Notes: a model not told the origin generated them from the letters alone. A DNA stretch of 64,000 nt from Limnephilus marmoratus (GCA_917880885.1 OU862917.1:52560727-52624726), one strand, 5' to 3'. Counted from the first letter of the stretch, positions 1-11,760 are shown. Numbers and translations: made by a program.

Positions 1-430
1 ATAAGCCTCCACCGCCCTCTGTCCTCGGCCGTCTTCTTCCAATCTGCAACCTGGAGTAATCCTCTTGCATCCTTCCTGACATCATCCTCCCATCTCAGTC
101 TAGGTCTGCCCGCCTTTCGTTTACCTCCCGGGTGTCCTGTCAGAACCTTCTTCGGTACTCGTGTGCTTGGCATTCGGTGCACATGTCCGGCCCATCTTAA
201 TCTTTGGAGTCTTAAATGGGTGGAGAGTCTGGGAGCTTGGTAAATATCATAGAGCTCATTATTGTGGCGGATTCTCCATGCCTCTCCCTCTCGCACCGCT
301 CCTAAGATTCTTCGAAGTACCTTTCTTTCGAAGATGTCCAGCCGTTCCGCTGACTTTGCTGTCAGTGTTCCCGCCTCACATCCATAGGCCAAGACCGTTC
401 TGATAATTGTTTTATATAAGGTTGCATTTC
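1..430 (-). mobile_element. 5'-truncated LINE, reverse transcriptase C-terminal region
   Basis: Reading the minus strand from about 430 to the window edge gives roughly 140 codons with no stop. Recognisable blocks are TVLAYGCEAGTLT, LRWAGHVHRMP, GRPRLRWEDDVRKDARG and ADWKKTAEDRGRWRL. This series is typical of the region after the reverse transcriptase in LINE ORF2 proteins often annotated as endonuclease-reverse transcriptase. There is no methionine start because the copy is 5' truncated, and the 3' end lies beyond the left edge. Just upstream on the minus strand (about 437-475) a short unit, GAGCGAACAAACACCA, occurs twice in tandem at the likely insertion junction. The frame is intact but the catalytic domains are absent, so this is a dead copy. 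Confidence 0.85.
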
Positions 431-475
431 CCCTGTGTTGAGCGAACAAACACCAAATTGAGCGAACAAACACCA

Positions 476-1200
476 TACACAAACTAAACACTGACGTATG
501 GTATATGGCTTACGAAAGACGCTTACACTGACACCGTAAAATAACGAAGCCAACAAATCTAATAGATATTAATTATACATTTAACGAACTTCAAATAATA
601 TGTCAAATCAATGATGAAACTGTCAACACGTTGCAACCTGCAAATCCTGCAAAACCGTGCGATGCTTTTGTTAATGGAATTTACTGAAGATTTCATAAGA
701 AAATGGTCTTTAACTACCTTCTCCTAGAGACTTAAATCGTACAAAATAAAACAATAGCGAGCGCACGGACGACACACTAACTAAAATTGTCAGCATTTTG
801 CAAGGCGCAAGTCGGTTTGTTTGATTCACTAGAACAAAAATTCTGCGCTGTGATTGATTATTGAATTTGGATCGTACCCATTCGTCGTAAAAGACGGTAA
901 AAGATATATGGAAAAATAGATCTTACGTTTAAACTAAATATATGGAATTTGGAAAAAAATTCTGTAACTGACTATAAATTCGTAAACCGTTGATACCAAC
1001 CTGATGCGTGCGCATTCTGTTTCTTTGGAAAGTGTTGCTAGAGCGTAATAATTATTTCGTACTGTGGATAATTTTTAAACGATTCAGGGAATATTATAAC
1101 TAAATTTTAATACAATATTTATTTTCTCTCGGCGCCCCTTCGGAGTTGGCGCCAGATTTTTGCACGTTTTTGAACGTATGGCAGATCCGGCGCTGCCGGC
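476..1200. other. AT-rich spacer, nothing recognised
   Basis: No coding signal or known repeat was recognised. The last 70 bases before the LINE tail are GC-richer and contain a short self-complementary stretch around GGCGCC and GCCGGC. They are probably the target flank of the next element. Confidence 0.5.
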
Positions 1201-1201
1201 A

Positions 1202-1590
1202 AACCTAACTAACTAACTAACTAACCATCACGCCGTTTCCCCGCAGGGGTAGGCAGAGAGGACGGACCGCCAAACAACTCGGTCTTGGCACACACTCTTT
1301 GCCTCACTCACATTCATACATCGTCTCATACATACTCTTCTATTATTCTGACTTTTGACATGGCCCGTCTCAAGTATCTGATTCACTTGATCGTGCCATG
1401 TCTTCCTCGGGCGTCCCCGACTTCTTCTACCATTCACATTTGCATCATATATTCTTTTTACACTACTTTCTTCGCTCATTCGCTCTACGTGCCCAAACCA
1501 TCTGAGGGTCCCTTTCTTAATTTTGCTCATTATTCTTACAAACCTTACAATATTATTTGGATAACATTTCGGCAATAAAACTTTCATTGT
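1202..1590 (-). mobile_element. 5'-truncated LINE with (TTAG)n tail
   Basis: The minus strand carries an open frame (1587 to 1228, 119 residues) with LRWFGHVERMSEES, GRRSRGRPRKTWHDQ and DRVVWRSVLSAYPCGETA. This is the C-terminal tail found after the reverse transcriptase in a lepidopteran LINE clade. The stop codon is followed within a few bases by four to five copies of TTAG (1202-1226). That is the microsatellite-type 3' end by which this clade primes reverse transcription. The frame is not broken, so the copy may be fairly young, but endonuclease and polymerase domains are missing. The ATG chosen by frame (1587) is internal to the ancestral ORF. Confidence 0.8.
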
Positions 1591-1599
1591 GTCTGTAAT

Positions 1600-1862
1600 T
1601 TCTAGATCAACACGACACTACGAGCTACGGAGATTTGAAATATCCACTTAGCCGTAAATATATATTTATAAAGGGTGAGCAAAGAAAGACAAACATTCCC
1701 GGGTAACGAATAACCTGACAATATTTGAAAATCTACTACCACCACAGTAAGCGAAAAATGCTGCTTGTGTCGTAATGGAGGACTTAGCCAGCCGAGGAAT
1801 CGAACACGCGACGCCCGGGTGGGACCCAAATGCGATGCCAACTCAGCCACTGACCGGTCTCA
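1600..1862 (-). mobile_element. SINE-like element with tRNA-related head
   Basis: On the minus strand the sequence starting near 1862 has an A-box-like TGGCTGAGTTGG and, about 40 bases on, a B-box-like TGTTCGATTCC. This is the order and spacing of an internal RNA polymerase III promoter in a tRNA-derived head. The body runs on to about 1600, next to the truncated 5' end of the LINE at 1590. The head does not pair well enough by eye to be a working tRNA. It shares no obvious body sequence with the other SINE family in this window. It could be a tRNA pseudogene with unrelated flanks. Confidence 0.5.
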
Positions 1863-1865
1863 CCG

Positions 1866-2789
1866 ATCAACATCTGATTGCGTATGGTTCTGTATGCATG
1901 TTCTAAAATGGTAAGCATACGTCTTATTTAAATATTTTCCTTTAAAATAATATATTTAATTTAAATATTTTACATAAGATTTAACATCAGAAATTGGTAA
2001 ATAGATTATGAGAAATCGTCTTTGCTAACTTTATCTCAAACTCATATCTCAGAACAAGGTAAAGTGAAGAAAAAGACCCTATCCAAATTAACGTTTATGA
2101 ACTTAATATTGCACAGTATTTAAGTATTGGTATAAATTGTCATAGTTGAGCTGTTTCTTCGAGATGGGATAGTTGTATCATCAAAGATCTAAAAGGCCTA
2201 CTATCTCCACGGCATTAAATTTGGCCATTGTCAAATAAGGCCCGCGCCCCGCAGCCTCTCGGATTGTTGGGAGTTTGCACGCAATAAACTTAGCCAAAGT
2301 ACCCGCCACAGTTCTGTATTGAACCATTAACTACTTACCTACGTCATTAAATGAATAGCTACAAGATTGAATGTTTTAAAATATATTAGGTATGCAAAAA
2401 TAAGACAATATAATACAATGTGCGACTCCGTTGATAAGAGCTAGAAATTCCAAGATAAGGGAGAAAAATATTTAGAAACTAGTTGCGGGACCATAAATAG
2501 TTTGAATGAAAAACGTCAACATTTTGATAAGAAAAACATTTTTATAATTGAAATATCCGATTTTTTTCAGAAACACTTAAATAATCGGTTTAACGTTAAT
2601 TTTCTGTGACACAAAGGACGATTTAATACAAAGGAAAAGGAGGTTTAAAAAAATTAATACGAAGACTAAAAAACGACGCTAGTCGACATCTCAAGTGCCG
2701 AATTTTCAGTGTTTAATTCATTCGAACGAATGAATAGATTGTTTTTAGGATCGCTGAATCAGTCAAATAATTTATTAGATCGTTTTTTT
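1866..2789. other. AT-rich spacer, nothing recognised
   Basis: No ORF of note and no repeat recognised. The sequence is strongly A/T rich with short homopolymer runs. Confidence 0.5.
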
Positions 2790-3150
2790 ACATTAGTTCC
2801 ACACAGGAGGCCATGAAAATAATTCCCCTCAGGGCCCATGTCATCTTAGAGGGTGCTGTGTGGAGGGTCCTTTTAGAAAATGAAGGAAAAGGAAGTTTTA
2901 GGAAGGAAAAGGGTATGAGGGATGGGTAGGAATCTGAGGGTCAGTGTGTCCAGGAATGACGGACGTCTGATCCATCCCTCCCAATGCTAGGCGATATTAT
3001 GATAGAGAACGGCTGGAGAAGTCAAAGGGCTTCCTCAATCATTCTCTCCCGATCCGGCCTGCCATGCAGCTAGTGGGTAGACGCATCCCCACTCCATGAA
3101 CCCGGGCACCCCTGCTAAGTCACCAAACGTAGCGAACCACGCGTACTTGC
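2790..3150 (-). mobile_element. Hairpin-tailed A-tailed repeat (copy 1), truncated
   Basis: This is a member of a dispersed family seen at seven places here. Written in the family's own 5'-to-3' direction (minus strand), it ends in an imperfect hairpin, GGCC..GAGG..CCTC..GGCC, followed by TCCTGTGTGGAA and a short A-rich tract (2787-2800). The 5' half, which in other copies begins TCAATTTGGGAGG, is missing beyond 3150. Shared blocks include CCAAACGTAGCG and CCCGATCCGGCCTGCCATGCAG (read on the plus strand). No ORF is conserved between copies, so it is non-autonomous. Confidence 0.7.
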
Positions 3151-4579
3151 CAAGACCTTTTGCCTATTCATGCCGTAAAATATCGCGATGGTTATTTGAT
3201 TGGATGATTCATCTGTTTGTTACGTTCCGGTTCCGGTTCTAGATGGGGGGTCCTATTGGATACTATCTGTTTATTAAGTACTTAGCGTTGCCCGAGTTTT
3301 AGGTCATGTCTCTAATTTTAGATCTGAATATATTTAACACATTCAGATCTAAAACTAGTGTAACTAAACTCACCATTAGTGATTCTACCTTTCTACCTAC
3401 TGTTAAATTCAAATTTATGCTAAATTAATTGAAACCAAATCAGTTTGAAAAACACCATTTCATCATATTTATATCATTAAGTAGGTACCCTAACAACAGT
3501 GCTTCTTCGATTTAATTTTTTTCTTTAAGAACAAATAAATGTTTTTTAAAATATGATTTACAGTGTTATAAATATTCAGTGTCATTGCGTTTTAAAAGAT
3601 TATTTGACAGTTAAATTGGTGTTGCCAGCCTACAAATTTTGTAGTTCCATTTTTAATATTTTCTGCTCTTAATTTACAGACTATATGTAGGTATTTAAGC
3701 AAGTACCTTCTTACAAATCTTATTACAAACTTTTTTAAATAAGAGAAAATTGGAAGGATACTTTTTTGGACGCGAAGTCTACTGTTTACATATTACATAA
3801 CTACTAGTTTGTAATTTTTATTTGTTTCACTTACATACTGATAATACATATTTCTAGATCTAATAATAACAGTGACGCTAGCTTTATAATTCTATGAAAG
3901 TAATAATTTAGTTGGAGTAACTTAATTCCCGTTTTGGTAATTCGAATGACATAATCGATATCGGTGACCTCTCCGGGTCACCCAGCATCCCACAAATTCA
4001 TTCAAGGCAGCCGCTCCGAGGACCATAAAGATAAGAGCTGTGATGTTGTGGGTGTTACAAATATTATGACATTATCTCGCAGAGGAAAGAAGTCAAGAAC
4101 CTCATTAAAAGTGCGTACTTTGTAAATAAAACGATCCATAAATCATTCAAGTTTTACTACCGATTTTGTTGACAGAAATTTGGAGGGAAAATAAATAAAT
4201 AAACATACTAATTTCAGTTTTCCCTACATCATGCGTGATGTGAAATATCAGTGTAAAATAATTCAAACTCAAAGAACTATTAATTTTTCATAATTGGAAC
4301 TTGGATAAATATTAAATCATATCAGACAAGCGATAAAATAAAAAAAAATAATAATAAAGTAAATAAAAAAATATTTCATTTTAGTAATAAATATAAAAAT
4401 TCTATATTTTACATACGTATTTCTTTTCTTCAAATTTTTAACAGATTTAAATCTGAACATTAAAGATTGAATGAATTCAAAGACTGAATTTTAAAGTTTG
4501 CTAGTATTTTTGACATAAAAAATTACCTATAACCCCAAATTTTAACTCTCCTACCCCCACCCTCCCATTTTTAATCGCG
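3151..4579. other. AT-rich spacer with an unassigned GC-richer block
   Basis: Most of this stretch is AT rich and featureless. Around 3960-4070 a GC-richer block (CCTCTCCGGGTCACCCAGC and following) could be a piece of a LINE, but I could not place it in a family. Confidence 0.4.
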
Positions 4580-4589
4580 ATTTTAGTAT

Positions 4590-5019
4590 TTTTGTTTGAA
4601 CAAATTTAACCTTCGTTGTTGAATGACAGATGGCGCTATATCCGCCACATCGAACTTTCATCTACACATGCGCAAGACATTCACGAGAATAGTCGCGTCA
4701 TTTTGATATTTCATTCGGCAACATGTTCTCGCAAACCATCGAGCTTATTTGTGTCGGCTAAAGACGGACTGACAAAAAATATCGTACACTCAATTGCTCT
4801 TCGAAATCATATTGATTTTCTTTATTTCATTTTCCTACTTTAGTGAAGTGTTTTTTTGCTTTTATCAGCGGTCATCGTCTACAGCGCTCCATTCCTCTTT
4901 CTGTCATATGTAGATCCCATCCCCACCACTTACAATACATTCGTTATTTTTTATTTAACAACCAAAATATTCACTAGAAATAATTTATATGACAGAATAA
5001 CATTTGTCGGGTCAGCTAG
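4590..5019 (+). mobile_element. Possible Helitron 3' end
   Basis: The sequence ends with TGTCGGGTCAGCTAG followed by T (CTAG at 5016-5019). The CTAG-T terminus is standard for Helitrons, and an imperfect hairpin (GACA/TGTC) lies just upstream. This end differs from the Lep1-like Helitrons elsewhere in the window. The 5' end was not found; the start given is only where the GC-richer block begins. Confidence 0.35.
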
Positions 5020-5589
5020 TATTTTATAATATATTATACTTTCAACGACACAAATCCTACAATTGTCATCCCGTGATTATTCATGGTTTTGCGCTTGTAA
5101 AAAATATTAAATCTATTCATTTAAAAGCTACAATAATAAATGTGTATCTGGAATATGACAATGTTTTATGAGACAATGTTTTTTTGACAGGTGTAGAATA
5201 GAAGTTTTGTTAGAATCAATTGATTTTTATATTTACTCCACACAGTCAGGCCTCAGGGTCTAAGTCACCTTTATTTATTTATGATTTTTTAAGTAGGTTA
5301 ATAGTTACCTACGTCAAAATATAATCCTTATAATATTTAAAAAAATTATAAATCAATCACTTATTTTCATAATTTAAGTTTAAATTTGTTTATATTGTAT
5401 GTTGGCTTGATGCATTGTACAGGTACATTTTTACTGGAGACCATTGAGGGTGGTAAGTGGTGGGCATTTAAAGGACTGGAAGAGTGAACCAGTTTCTTGA
5501 AAAGCCCCGTAGGTAGGAAAACACAAAATCCGGCAAATCATTACACATTACACTGTTACGATGCACAAATAAGCCCCTACTAATTATTC

Positions 5590-6905
5590 ACCCACGCCAC
5601 TGCACAGTAGAGGTGGGTAAGTTCTGCATTTTACCGGAAGCCTCCGAGACTTGCCTCCTCTTAAAAGTACACGGGTTCTAGGAGCAGGTCCCGGGTCCGA
5701 GTTCTTAGGTGCGGACACTGCGGACTGAGCACTGAATGTTGTTGCGGTGCACCGAACCGGGACGCACGGGTTCAAAGAACTTGGAGCCAGGACCTACTCG
5801 TAGAACCCGCACGACAACTCAGAACCCTGGAGCAGGACAAGACCCACACGAGGGCTCGGACCCGTCACCCGTGCAATGTAGGTACATTCAATGGACCTAC
5901 ATTGCACGGGCTTTTATTGAGAATTTAAATAAGTAAATTAGCTGTAATGCTTTATTATAAACTATTATTTTATAATGCACTTCACCCGTTGAGTAACAAT
6001 ACCAATATACGCTCTAATTGAAAATTACTCCGTGTCTAGTCGAATATTCTAAACAATTCCGCGATGACGTTAGGCAGCAGTATACTGTTACGCCAAGCGG
6101 TCAGGCACGTGCGTGTTGATTGCCGGCCGGGGTCGGAATGACTAAAGACTGAATGAGGAATGTATCGTGGTTCGTGAGTCGCGGGAGTGGGAGGGAGTGA
6201 CAAGAGTGGCGGGTGTTTGTCGCGGTTCACGACTTACGTCGCTCGGACCAAGATGCATACTCGTACTCGGCGATCTCGGGACTTGTAATTCGAATCTGCG
6301 CCGCGGCTTCGCGCTGCGGCGTTGAGTAGCTCGAGTGTTTCACGATTCACGCAGTTCCAAGAACCCGACACTCGCCGAGACTCGCGACTCGTGAGTGGAG
6401 TGGAGAGTGTAGCGCTTCGGGGACACCGGACGGTTACTACTACTCAGTCACTAGACTCACTAGTACCGGAGTACCTCGCCTCGCGGCGAACACGGGGACA
6501 CCCGCCGGCCGGTGGAGGCATCCGAGTTTTTCGGGTTTGGGAATGAGCCCGAGTTCCGGGACAGGGTTCTCTTGGAGTAGTCGATTTGAAAAAGGAGTGG
6601 GAGTAGGAACCGCTTCCCGCAAAGGAGCGGATCACATGAGCCCATTCCAGCTGAACTGACACATCGCTACTGCACAGACTACAGTTTCGCTCTTTCGCCG
6701 CAAGCGCGCCGCGCGCGCTAGTGGAGCCAAATGCGAGCAACGGTCGGCGAAGCCAAGCCACCGACTCTACACACTTCCTAGGCAGAGCGCTCCGCGAACA
6801 GTCGATTGTTTTGTTAAGGAGAAATTCTCTCCGCAGGGCACCTTTGTGGCCCGAGTCATCCGCGACGCAATATGGCGTCGGGAATTTAATACGCAAATGC
6901 GTGTT
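5590..6905. other. GC-rich, CpG-rich island of unknown origin
   Basis: This is about 1.3 kb of clearly GC-rich, CpG-rich DNA in an AT-rich window. It has many short repeats built from ACTCG, CGAGT and GGGTTC and a perfect 16-bp-arm hairpin at 5868-5910. Open frames up to 150 residues on the minus strand (6896-6444) are compositionally biased, rich in R, S and P, and match no family I recognise. They may be chance frames. It could be a promoter or first-exon region of a host gene, or a GC-rich transposon whose ends I could not identify. Confidence 0.35.
5868..5910. repeat. Perfect 16-bp-arm hairpin
   Basis: CCCGTGCAATGTAGGT at 5868-5883 is the exact reverse complement of 5895-5910, with an 11-base loop. 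It may be one end of a fold-back element or a stem-loop at a transposon terminus. Confidence 0.8.
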
Positions 6906-7560
6906 TTAGATGCTACGGCAGACAAGGCCGAGGCGTAATTTAAAGTACAGTGACAATGTTTACGTGTGTGGGACGTTTCACCTGGAGACTCCTGTTGGAA
7001 CGAGATCCCCTCTGCTGCGGACGAGGATTGGACCTGCCGCCTCCATCGCAGTAAGCCCCCCTTAAATTAATGTGTTCTATTTGCCCTCGCGATTTTACCT
7101 GAGCAATGACGACCCTAGAGAGGACAGGTTGAGAGACTTACCGTGTAGGGACATTCTAGCCAGGAACTGCCTTTTAACCTTGTATTTCTGTGTTTTCTCA
7201 CAATACATTTTGTTTGTTTTACCTAAATACCGTTCTTTTATTGAGGAGATTGTTCGAGGGTGATCACGGCCAGTATTCCCCCCCCCATGTAAAACATTCC
7301 AAACAGCCTACCGGCGACCACACCACCCTGATGACGAGGGTCTCCCCTGCTTGCCGTTGGTTCGAGCTAGCCGCCTGCAAGGTAGGTCGGAGCCCGCCCT
7401 GTGGTGCCGCCCTCCTGGTGGCACCCGGGCCCAGCGAGGTTCTGGTTCCTATACGGGGCGTAGTCCCCGAGCGCAACTCTGACACCATGTAGCCGGTGCC
7501 AGGTTGTTAGCAACACATTCCACAGCCTATTTAATAGAGTACGCGTTTGATGAAGACCGG
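6906..7560. other. Mixed-composition spacer
   Basis: It holds a GC-rich stretch (7300-7500) preceded by a run of C (near 7280). No complete element was recognised. A solo LTR was considered for 6905-7265 but no second copy or target duplication is visible. Confidence 0.4.
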
Positions 7561-7561
7561 A

Positions 7562-8455
7562 ATCCGTTCATTATTGCATGGAACTTAATGTTGATAAATG
7601 CAAAATTTTGTCCTTTTATAGAACTAAAAAACCTATTCAGTTTGATTATAAACTAAATAATGTTTGTCTCTCTACTGTCACATCTATCAAGGACCTCGGG
7701 GTCACTCTGGATTGTAAACTTTCTTTCCGGGATCGCATTAATAACATCGTAAACAAATCACTAAAACTACTCGGCTTCATTCATAGAATTACCTCTGACT
7801 TTAAACAAATAAATACACTTAAAACTCTTTACTGTTCGCTGGTCCGCCCTCACCTTGAATATGCTAGTGTCATTTGGTCTCCTTTTTATGCTGTCCACAT
7901 TTGTTACTTCGAATCTGTACAACATCGCTTCCTACGAGGAATTGCTTGGAGGTTAGGACTTGAAAGAGAAGAATACTCGTATAATGAAATTGAACAAACT
8001 TTAAACATTTCCTCTTTAGAAAAACGTAGAAAGGACTCTGATCTAATATGTATTTTCAAAATTATCAACAGTATTACAGACACACCTGCTTTGTTACAAC
8101 TCATCCAGTTCAACATTCCTTCCCGTAGACTCCGAAATAATGAATTGCTGTTCCTCAATCAACATTCTACTAATTATGGATATCATTCTCCTTTATCCAG
8201 AATTTTTTGGTGTAAGCCTAAATGACTTTCGGCAGTCGTTACGCAATGTGGTTTTTTAAAGTCTTTTTAAATCCATCTTCAAGCTACTTGTAGTTATCTT
8301 TTCTATGTACTTTTATATTATATGTATTTTGTCAATGCTCTTCATCTATATGTAATCTCCTTTCATTGTGATCTCTCTTTTTTTTCTATTCGTGTTATTG
8401 TTATATTGTTAATTGGACTATTTGTCCGTAAATAAATAAATAAATAAATTAAGAC
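7562..8455 (+). mobile_element. 5'-truncated LINE with (TAAA)n tail
   Basis: An open frame (7578-8225, 215 residues) encodes the part of a LINE ORF2 protein downstream of the catalytic YADD box. It starts MELNVDKCKILSF, continues IKDLGVTLDCKLSFRDRI, then LVRPHLEYASVIWSPF, and ends near LSRIFWCKPK. These blocks are standard in the CR1/Jockey group of reverse transcriptases. The 3' UTR (8226-8425) leads to four to five TAAA units (8429-8450). The frame is uninterrupted but lacks endonuclease and polymerase core. A relative with the block IFKIVNGIIDTPDLISL lies at 28.5-28.9 kb. Confidence 0.85.
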
Positions 8456-9080
8456 AGGAAACATTTATGTCATGATAATATTATGTAACATCAGATTCAA
8501 GCTTCACAAATAACCAAGCAGTTTTATTTCTTCCATATTTTAAGATAATGTATTTTATAAGTATAAAGCATGCCAGCAACGTTATATTCTTAAGAGTAAA
8601 AACACAGTTGGAACATCGCCATTCCACATCAGCTGTGAATCACACCCACTACCCCTAGTTGCTGGCAAGGGCGCTAGGGGACGATTCTTTCCTGGGGTTC
8701 CCGACCCACCCCAACCCAACTAACCAGCCAGCGGCCTGCGGGGGTACGTCAACTCGGTACACTTCTCTTCCCCCAACAACAATCCACATACACTGGGGTA
8801 AAGTGCGGTGGCGTGGCGCTCAACTTACAAACCCGGGGTAAGCCATAACTTGATGTTTTAAAACATTTTGGATGCAAACAAAACTTAAAACCACAGAATA
8901 AAGATAACAAAAAAATCGATGTGGGCATATTTCGTTAACCAAAGTCTGACCATTATTTGCTTAAATTTCAAGTATTATAAGATTCAGTTTTATGACTGAA
9001 TGCTGTAGAAATGAGATCCCTGAGGAGTATGTGTGGTAAAACCATGTATGATCGTGTGAGAAATGTAGAAATGTAGAAAT
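8456..9080. other. Spacer with a C-rich block
   Basis: Apart from a pyrimidine-rich, C-rich patch at 8640-8840 with no recognisable coding content, I see nothing assignable. Confidence 0.4.
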
Positions 9081-9084
9081 CCAC

Positions 9085-9265
9085 AAATAATGCAGGGCTA
9101 ATGTAAGCGTAATGAGTAAGATCAAGAAAGAAACGTGATGGTTAGTTAGTTAGTTATGAGATTCAAGTGGAGTGGCAATATATGATGTCAGGCAGGTAAG
9201 AGAGACAGAGCTGATATAAATAGACTTGATCAAAAATATACTGAGTCAGTAGCAACATTGATTCC
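9085..9265 (+). mobile_element. LINE fragment carrying a tiny (TTAG)n LINE tail
   Basis: The plus strand reads MSKIKKET at 9116-9139, close to MSKIKKGTLRWFGHV of the LINE at 1.2-1.6 kb, and resumes with RFKWSGN after an interruption. The interruption, GTGATGGTTAGTTAGTTAG and the next few bases (about 9136-9156), equals the last bases of that same LINE family including its microsatellite tail. I read it as a fragment broken by an extremely short 5'-truncated insertion. Confidence 0.5.
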
Positions 9266-9386
9266 GGTTCCAATCTACATGGAAGACATTTCTAGTGTTT
9301 ATTATCTATTCAGTGCTTGAAACAGTGTCAACATTTTTTTAATAAAGTTTTTTGCATTTAAGAACGGTGTGAGTGCAAAATTTCAT

Positions 9387-9694
9387 CAAGATACGATTGT
9401 ACCCCCCAGCCAGGAGAACTTCTGTCCGATGAGATCGGTACACCGAGGGGCACTGATTTGTTAGGACTTGGAACACGTGCTCTGAGGATGGAAGGAGGTT
9501 GGAGTTCAATCGACCGGTATACATGGCAACCTAATAAGCCAATATTGGAATTTGGGATGAGCGTCATGATTTTATTATATCCTTTCGTTGTATCTTCCTT
9601 TTTCTTGCCTATTCTCGGCTTTTCTTGGATCTTTTTGTCTAGTATCAAATTCTACATTAAGGGTTGGAAAAAGAGTGACCATCCAAGGTCAAGT
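9387..9694. mobile_element. Dispersed repeat flanked by 14-bp duplication, short CTTCTTGG tract inside
   Basis: GTGCAAAATTTCAT occurs at 9373-9386 and again at 9695-9708, as expected for a target duplication of a retroposed sequence. The inside (GATACGATTGTACC onward, including ATACATGGCAACCTAATAAG) is repeated at 36446-36655. Here the internal pyrimidine tract (about 9590-9645) has only about four to five units of the 10-bp motif TCTTCTTGGC; in the second copy it has grown to over a kilobase. No ORF is convincing. Class unknown; SINE or LINE fragment are both possible. Confidence 0.6.
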
Positions 9695-10276
9695 GTGCAA
9701 AATTTCATAAATGTTGAAATAATAATGGTCCATATTCCAGAAAGTGAGAAGGTAAGTGCAATCCCAAACATCCCATAGAGCAGGGGTGGGGAACCTGCGG
9801 CCCGCGAAGCCTTTTGGTGCGGCCCGCGGGCACTTTTAGTGCGGCCTGCTGAAAGAACCACAAAAAATTACCCAGAACGGGAAAGTTTTTTCACGGTCTT
9901 TTAGATGCATTTTTAAGACGTTATTACAAAATGGTTACTAGCAAGTAGTTTAGATACAAATATAAACGTGATGAAACCTCCCATTATACTTTATTTTAAA
10001 TTGTTATTGTGAAACGATAGTGAAAATCCATCGGAACTTTTAATTTACTTGTACGGGACAGTCCCGATATTTCAGGATTGATGGCAACTCTATTCAGAGG
10101 CAAATCTTAGGCAGTCTGTCATAAACATTATTTTCTAGTCATCGTTGCGGAAGTAAAATGGATAGTAAATCAATAAAATCCTATTAATGGCAACTATGAA
10201 GAAAAGAAAAGTTGAAGCTGTGTGAAACGTGAAATCATTTGAAACTAAATTAAGGCTGTGGAAAGTGTAACTCGAA

Positions 10277-10560
10277 ATGAATAACACGACGCATTTTCCA
10301 ACACCGCAAGCACCGCCTTCTACATCGTTTAAACACGCTAGTGAGTGCGTGAAACTAAGTGAGGAATTTAATGAACGATTTAAGGGCGCGAAAAGAGAGC
10401 AAACGGATTTGAACATATTTGCTACTCCGTTCAACGTCGAACTATCGAATGTGTCTGATATTTTGCAGCACGAAATTATTCAATAACAAAGCGATGATGA
10501 ACTAAAAGCTAGATATAAAAATCTCCCCAAATAAAGTCAGGAATCACTGGTTATATTAAG
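10277..10560 (+). pseudogene. hAT transposase remnant (GTF2IRD2/ZBED-like type)
   Basis: The 69-residue frame from 10277 contains FNERFKGAKREQTDLNIFATPFNVEL and then SDILQHEIIQ. After an in-frame TAA the reading continues as QSDDELKARYKNLP. The order (ERF, IF..PF.v, LQ.E.I.LQSDDELKA) matches the late-middle part of hAT transposases of the GTF2IRD2 / EPM2A-interacting-protein-like group, upstream of the dimerisation domain. At least two stops break the frame, and the N-terminal zinc finger and catalytic aspartates are not found. Confidence 0.65.
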
Positions 10561-10805
10561 TCAAGCACGTCCCTTAACATTTTATATATAATCCAAACAT
10601 GAATGCCATAACAATTGCCACACTTTATTTTAATTAGTTAAATTTATGTTAATTAACTGTAATTTATTTTCATTAGTTAAATAAATATAAACTTATATTG
10701 CGGACGTAGGATGCTACAAAATGTAGAAAAACCATTCACACAATGAGAGTACAATTTAATTTAAGCTGGTTGACTAGTGCACTCCTATGCAGATTCATTC
10801 TAAAG

Positions 10806-11570
10806 GTGAAACCAATCTTGTGTTCACAATGCAAATTCCTGTTGTCTGCTTGCGCTTTTCGTAGAAATCTGTTCTCGTTTTTGAAGCGCATTTATAAAAT
10901 TCTAGTTGCTTTTGTGCTTTTCATATACTCAGTAAAATAGTTTTAAGTCTCCGCGTACAGATTCACCCTATAACTGAAACCAGTTCTGTGTTTAGAATGC
11001 AACGAAAACATGCCTGTTTGGGTTTCATTTTTTGTCGCATTCCTCGTGTTAGAAGTGCATTTATAAAATTCTAGTTGCGTATTTTGTGCTGCCAGAATTG
11101 GAGAAAAGCCATTTTCATGTTCTGAATGGTGTTTTAATTGATTTTCATTATGATTAAAACCTGTTCTGTGTTAAGAATGCAACGAAAAATTCCAGGTGGG
11201 GTTTTATTTCGCTAACGCGTTTCGTAAGAAACCATTCTCGTTTGTGAAGTGCAGTTTTAAATTTGTAGTTGCATATGTGCTGCCAGTATTTTAGGAAAGC
11301 AATTTCACGTTCTGAGTATAGATTTAATTCCCCGCGTACAGATCCAACCTGTAATTAAAACCAGCTCTGTGTTAAGAATGCAACGAAAACGCATCAGGTG
11401 TGATTTCATTTGCTGACGCATTTCTTATGTTGGATTTATAAAATTCTAGTTTCGTAGTTTATGCTGCCAGAATTAGAGGAAAGTCGTTTTCACGTTCTGA
11501 GTGTAGTTTTAATTCCCCGCATCTAAATCTAAATTGATACTAGCTCCGTGTTTAGAATGCAACTAAAATT
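10806..11570 (+). repeat. Degenerate tandem array with C2H2 zinc-finger-like units
   Basis: Five related blocks begin near 10806, 10973, 11153, 11355 and 11534, spaced 167-202 bp apart. Each contains a variant of AAACCAGTTCTGTGTTTAGA. Translated on the plus strand they give KPILCSQCKF, KPVLC.ECNEKF and, between blocks, GEKPFSCSEW and RKKPFSFVKCSF. The GEKPF.C..C pattern and a period near 168 bp (two 84-bp finger units) suggest a ruined C2H2 zinc-finger array. Histidines are mostly lost and stops are frequent, so the reading is tentative. Confidence 0.45.
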
Positions 11571-11760
11571 TTCAGTTGTGGTTTCATCTGCTGATGCATT
11601 TTGATGGAAACGATTCTCTCGTTCAAAGTGCAGTTATAAAACCCTGGTTGCAGACCAACCATTTGCATGTTCTGAGTATAGCTATAATTAAAGAGTGTTG
11701 GCAGTTATGTAACTATTTTATTCATTAGTTTTAGTAAAACCAGTTCGTTGATTCCACTGT

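Noticed and set aside
1202..1226. TTAG repeat as telomeric remnant
   Set aside because: The unit is four bases (TTAG, not TTAGG) and it directly follows a LINE stop codon, so it is the LINE tail.
6444..6896. 150-residue minus-strand ORF in the GC-rich island
   Set aside because: GC-rich DNA has few stops by chance, and the peptide is compositionally biased with no motif.
6905..7262. Possible solo LTR
   Set aside because: No terminal TG..CA with flanking duplication, no second LTR, and no polyprotein frame nearby.
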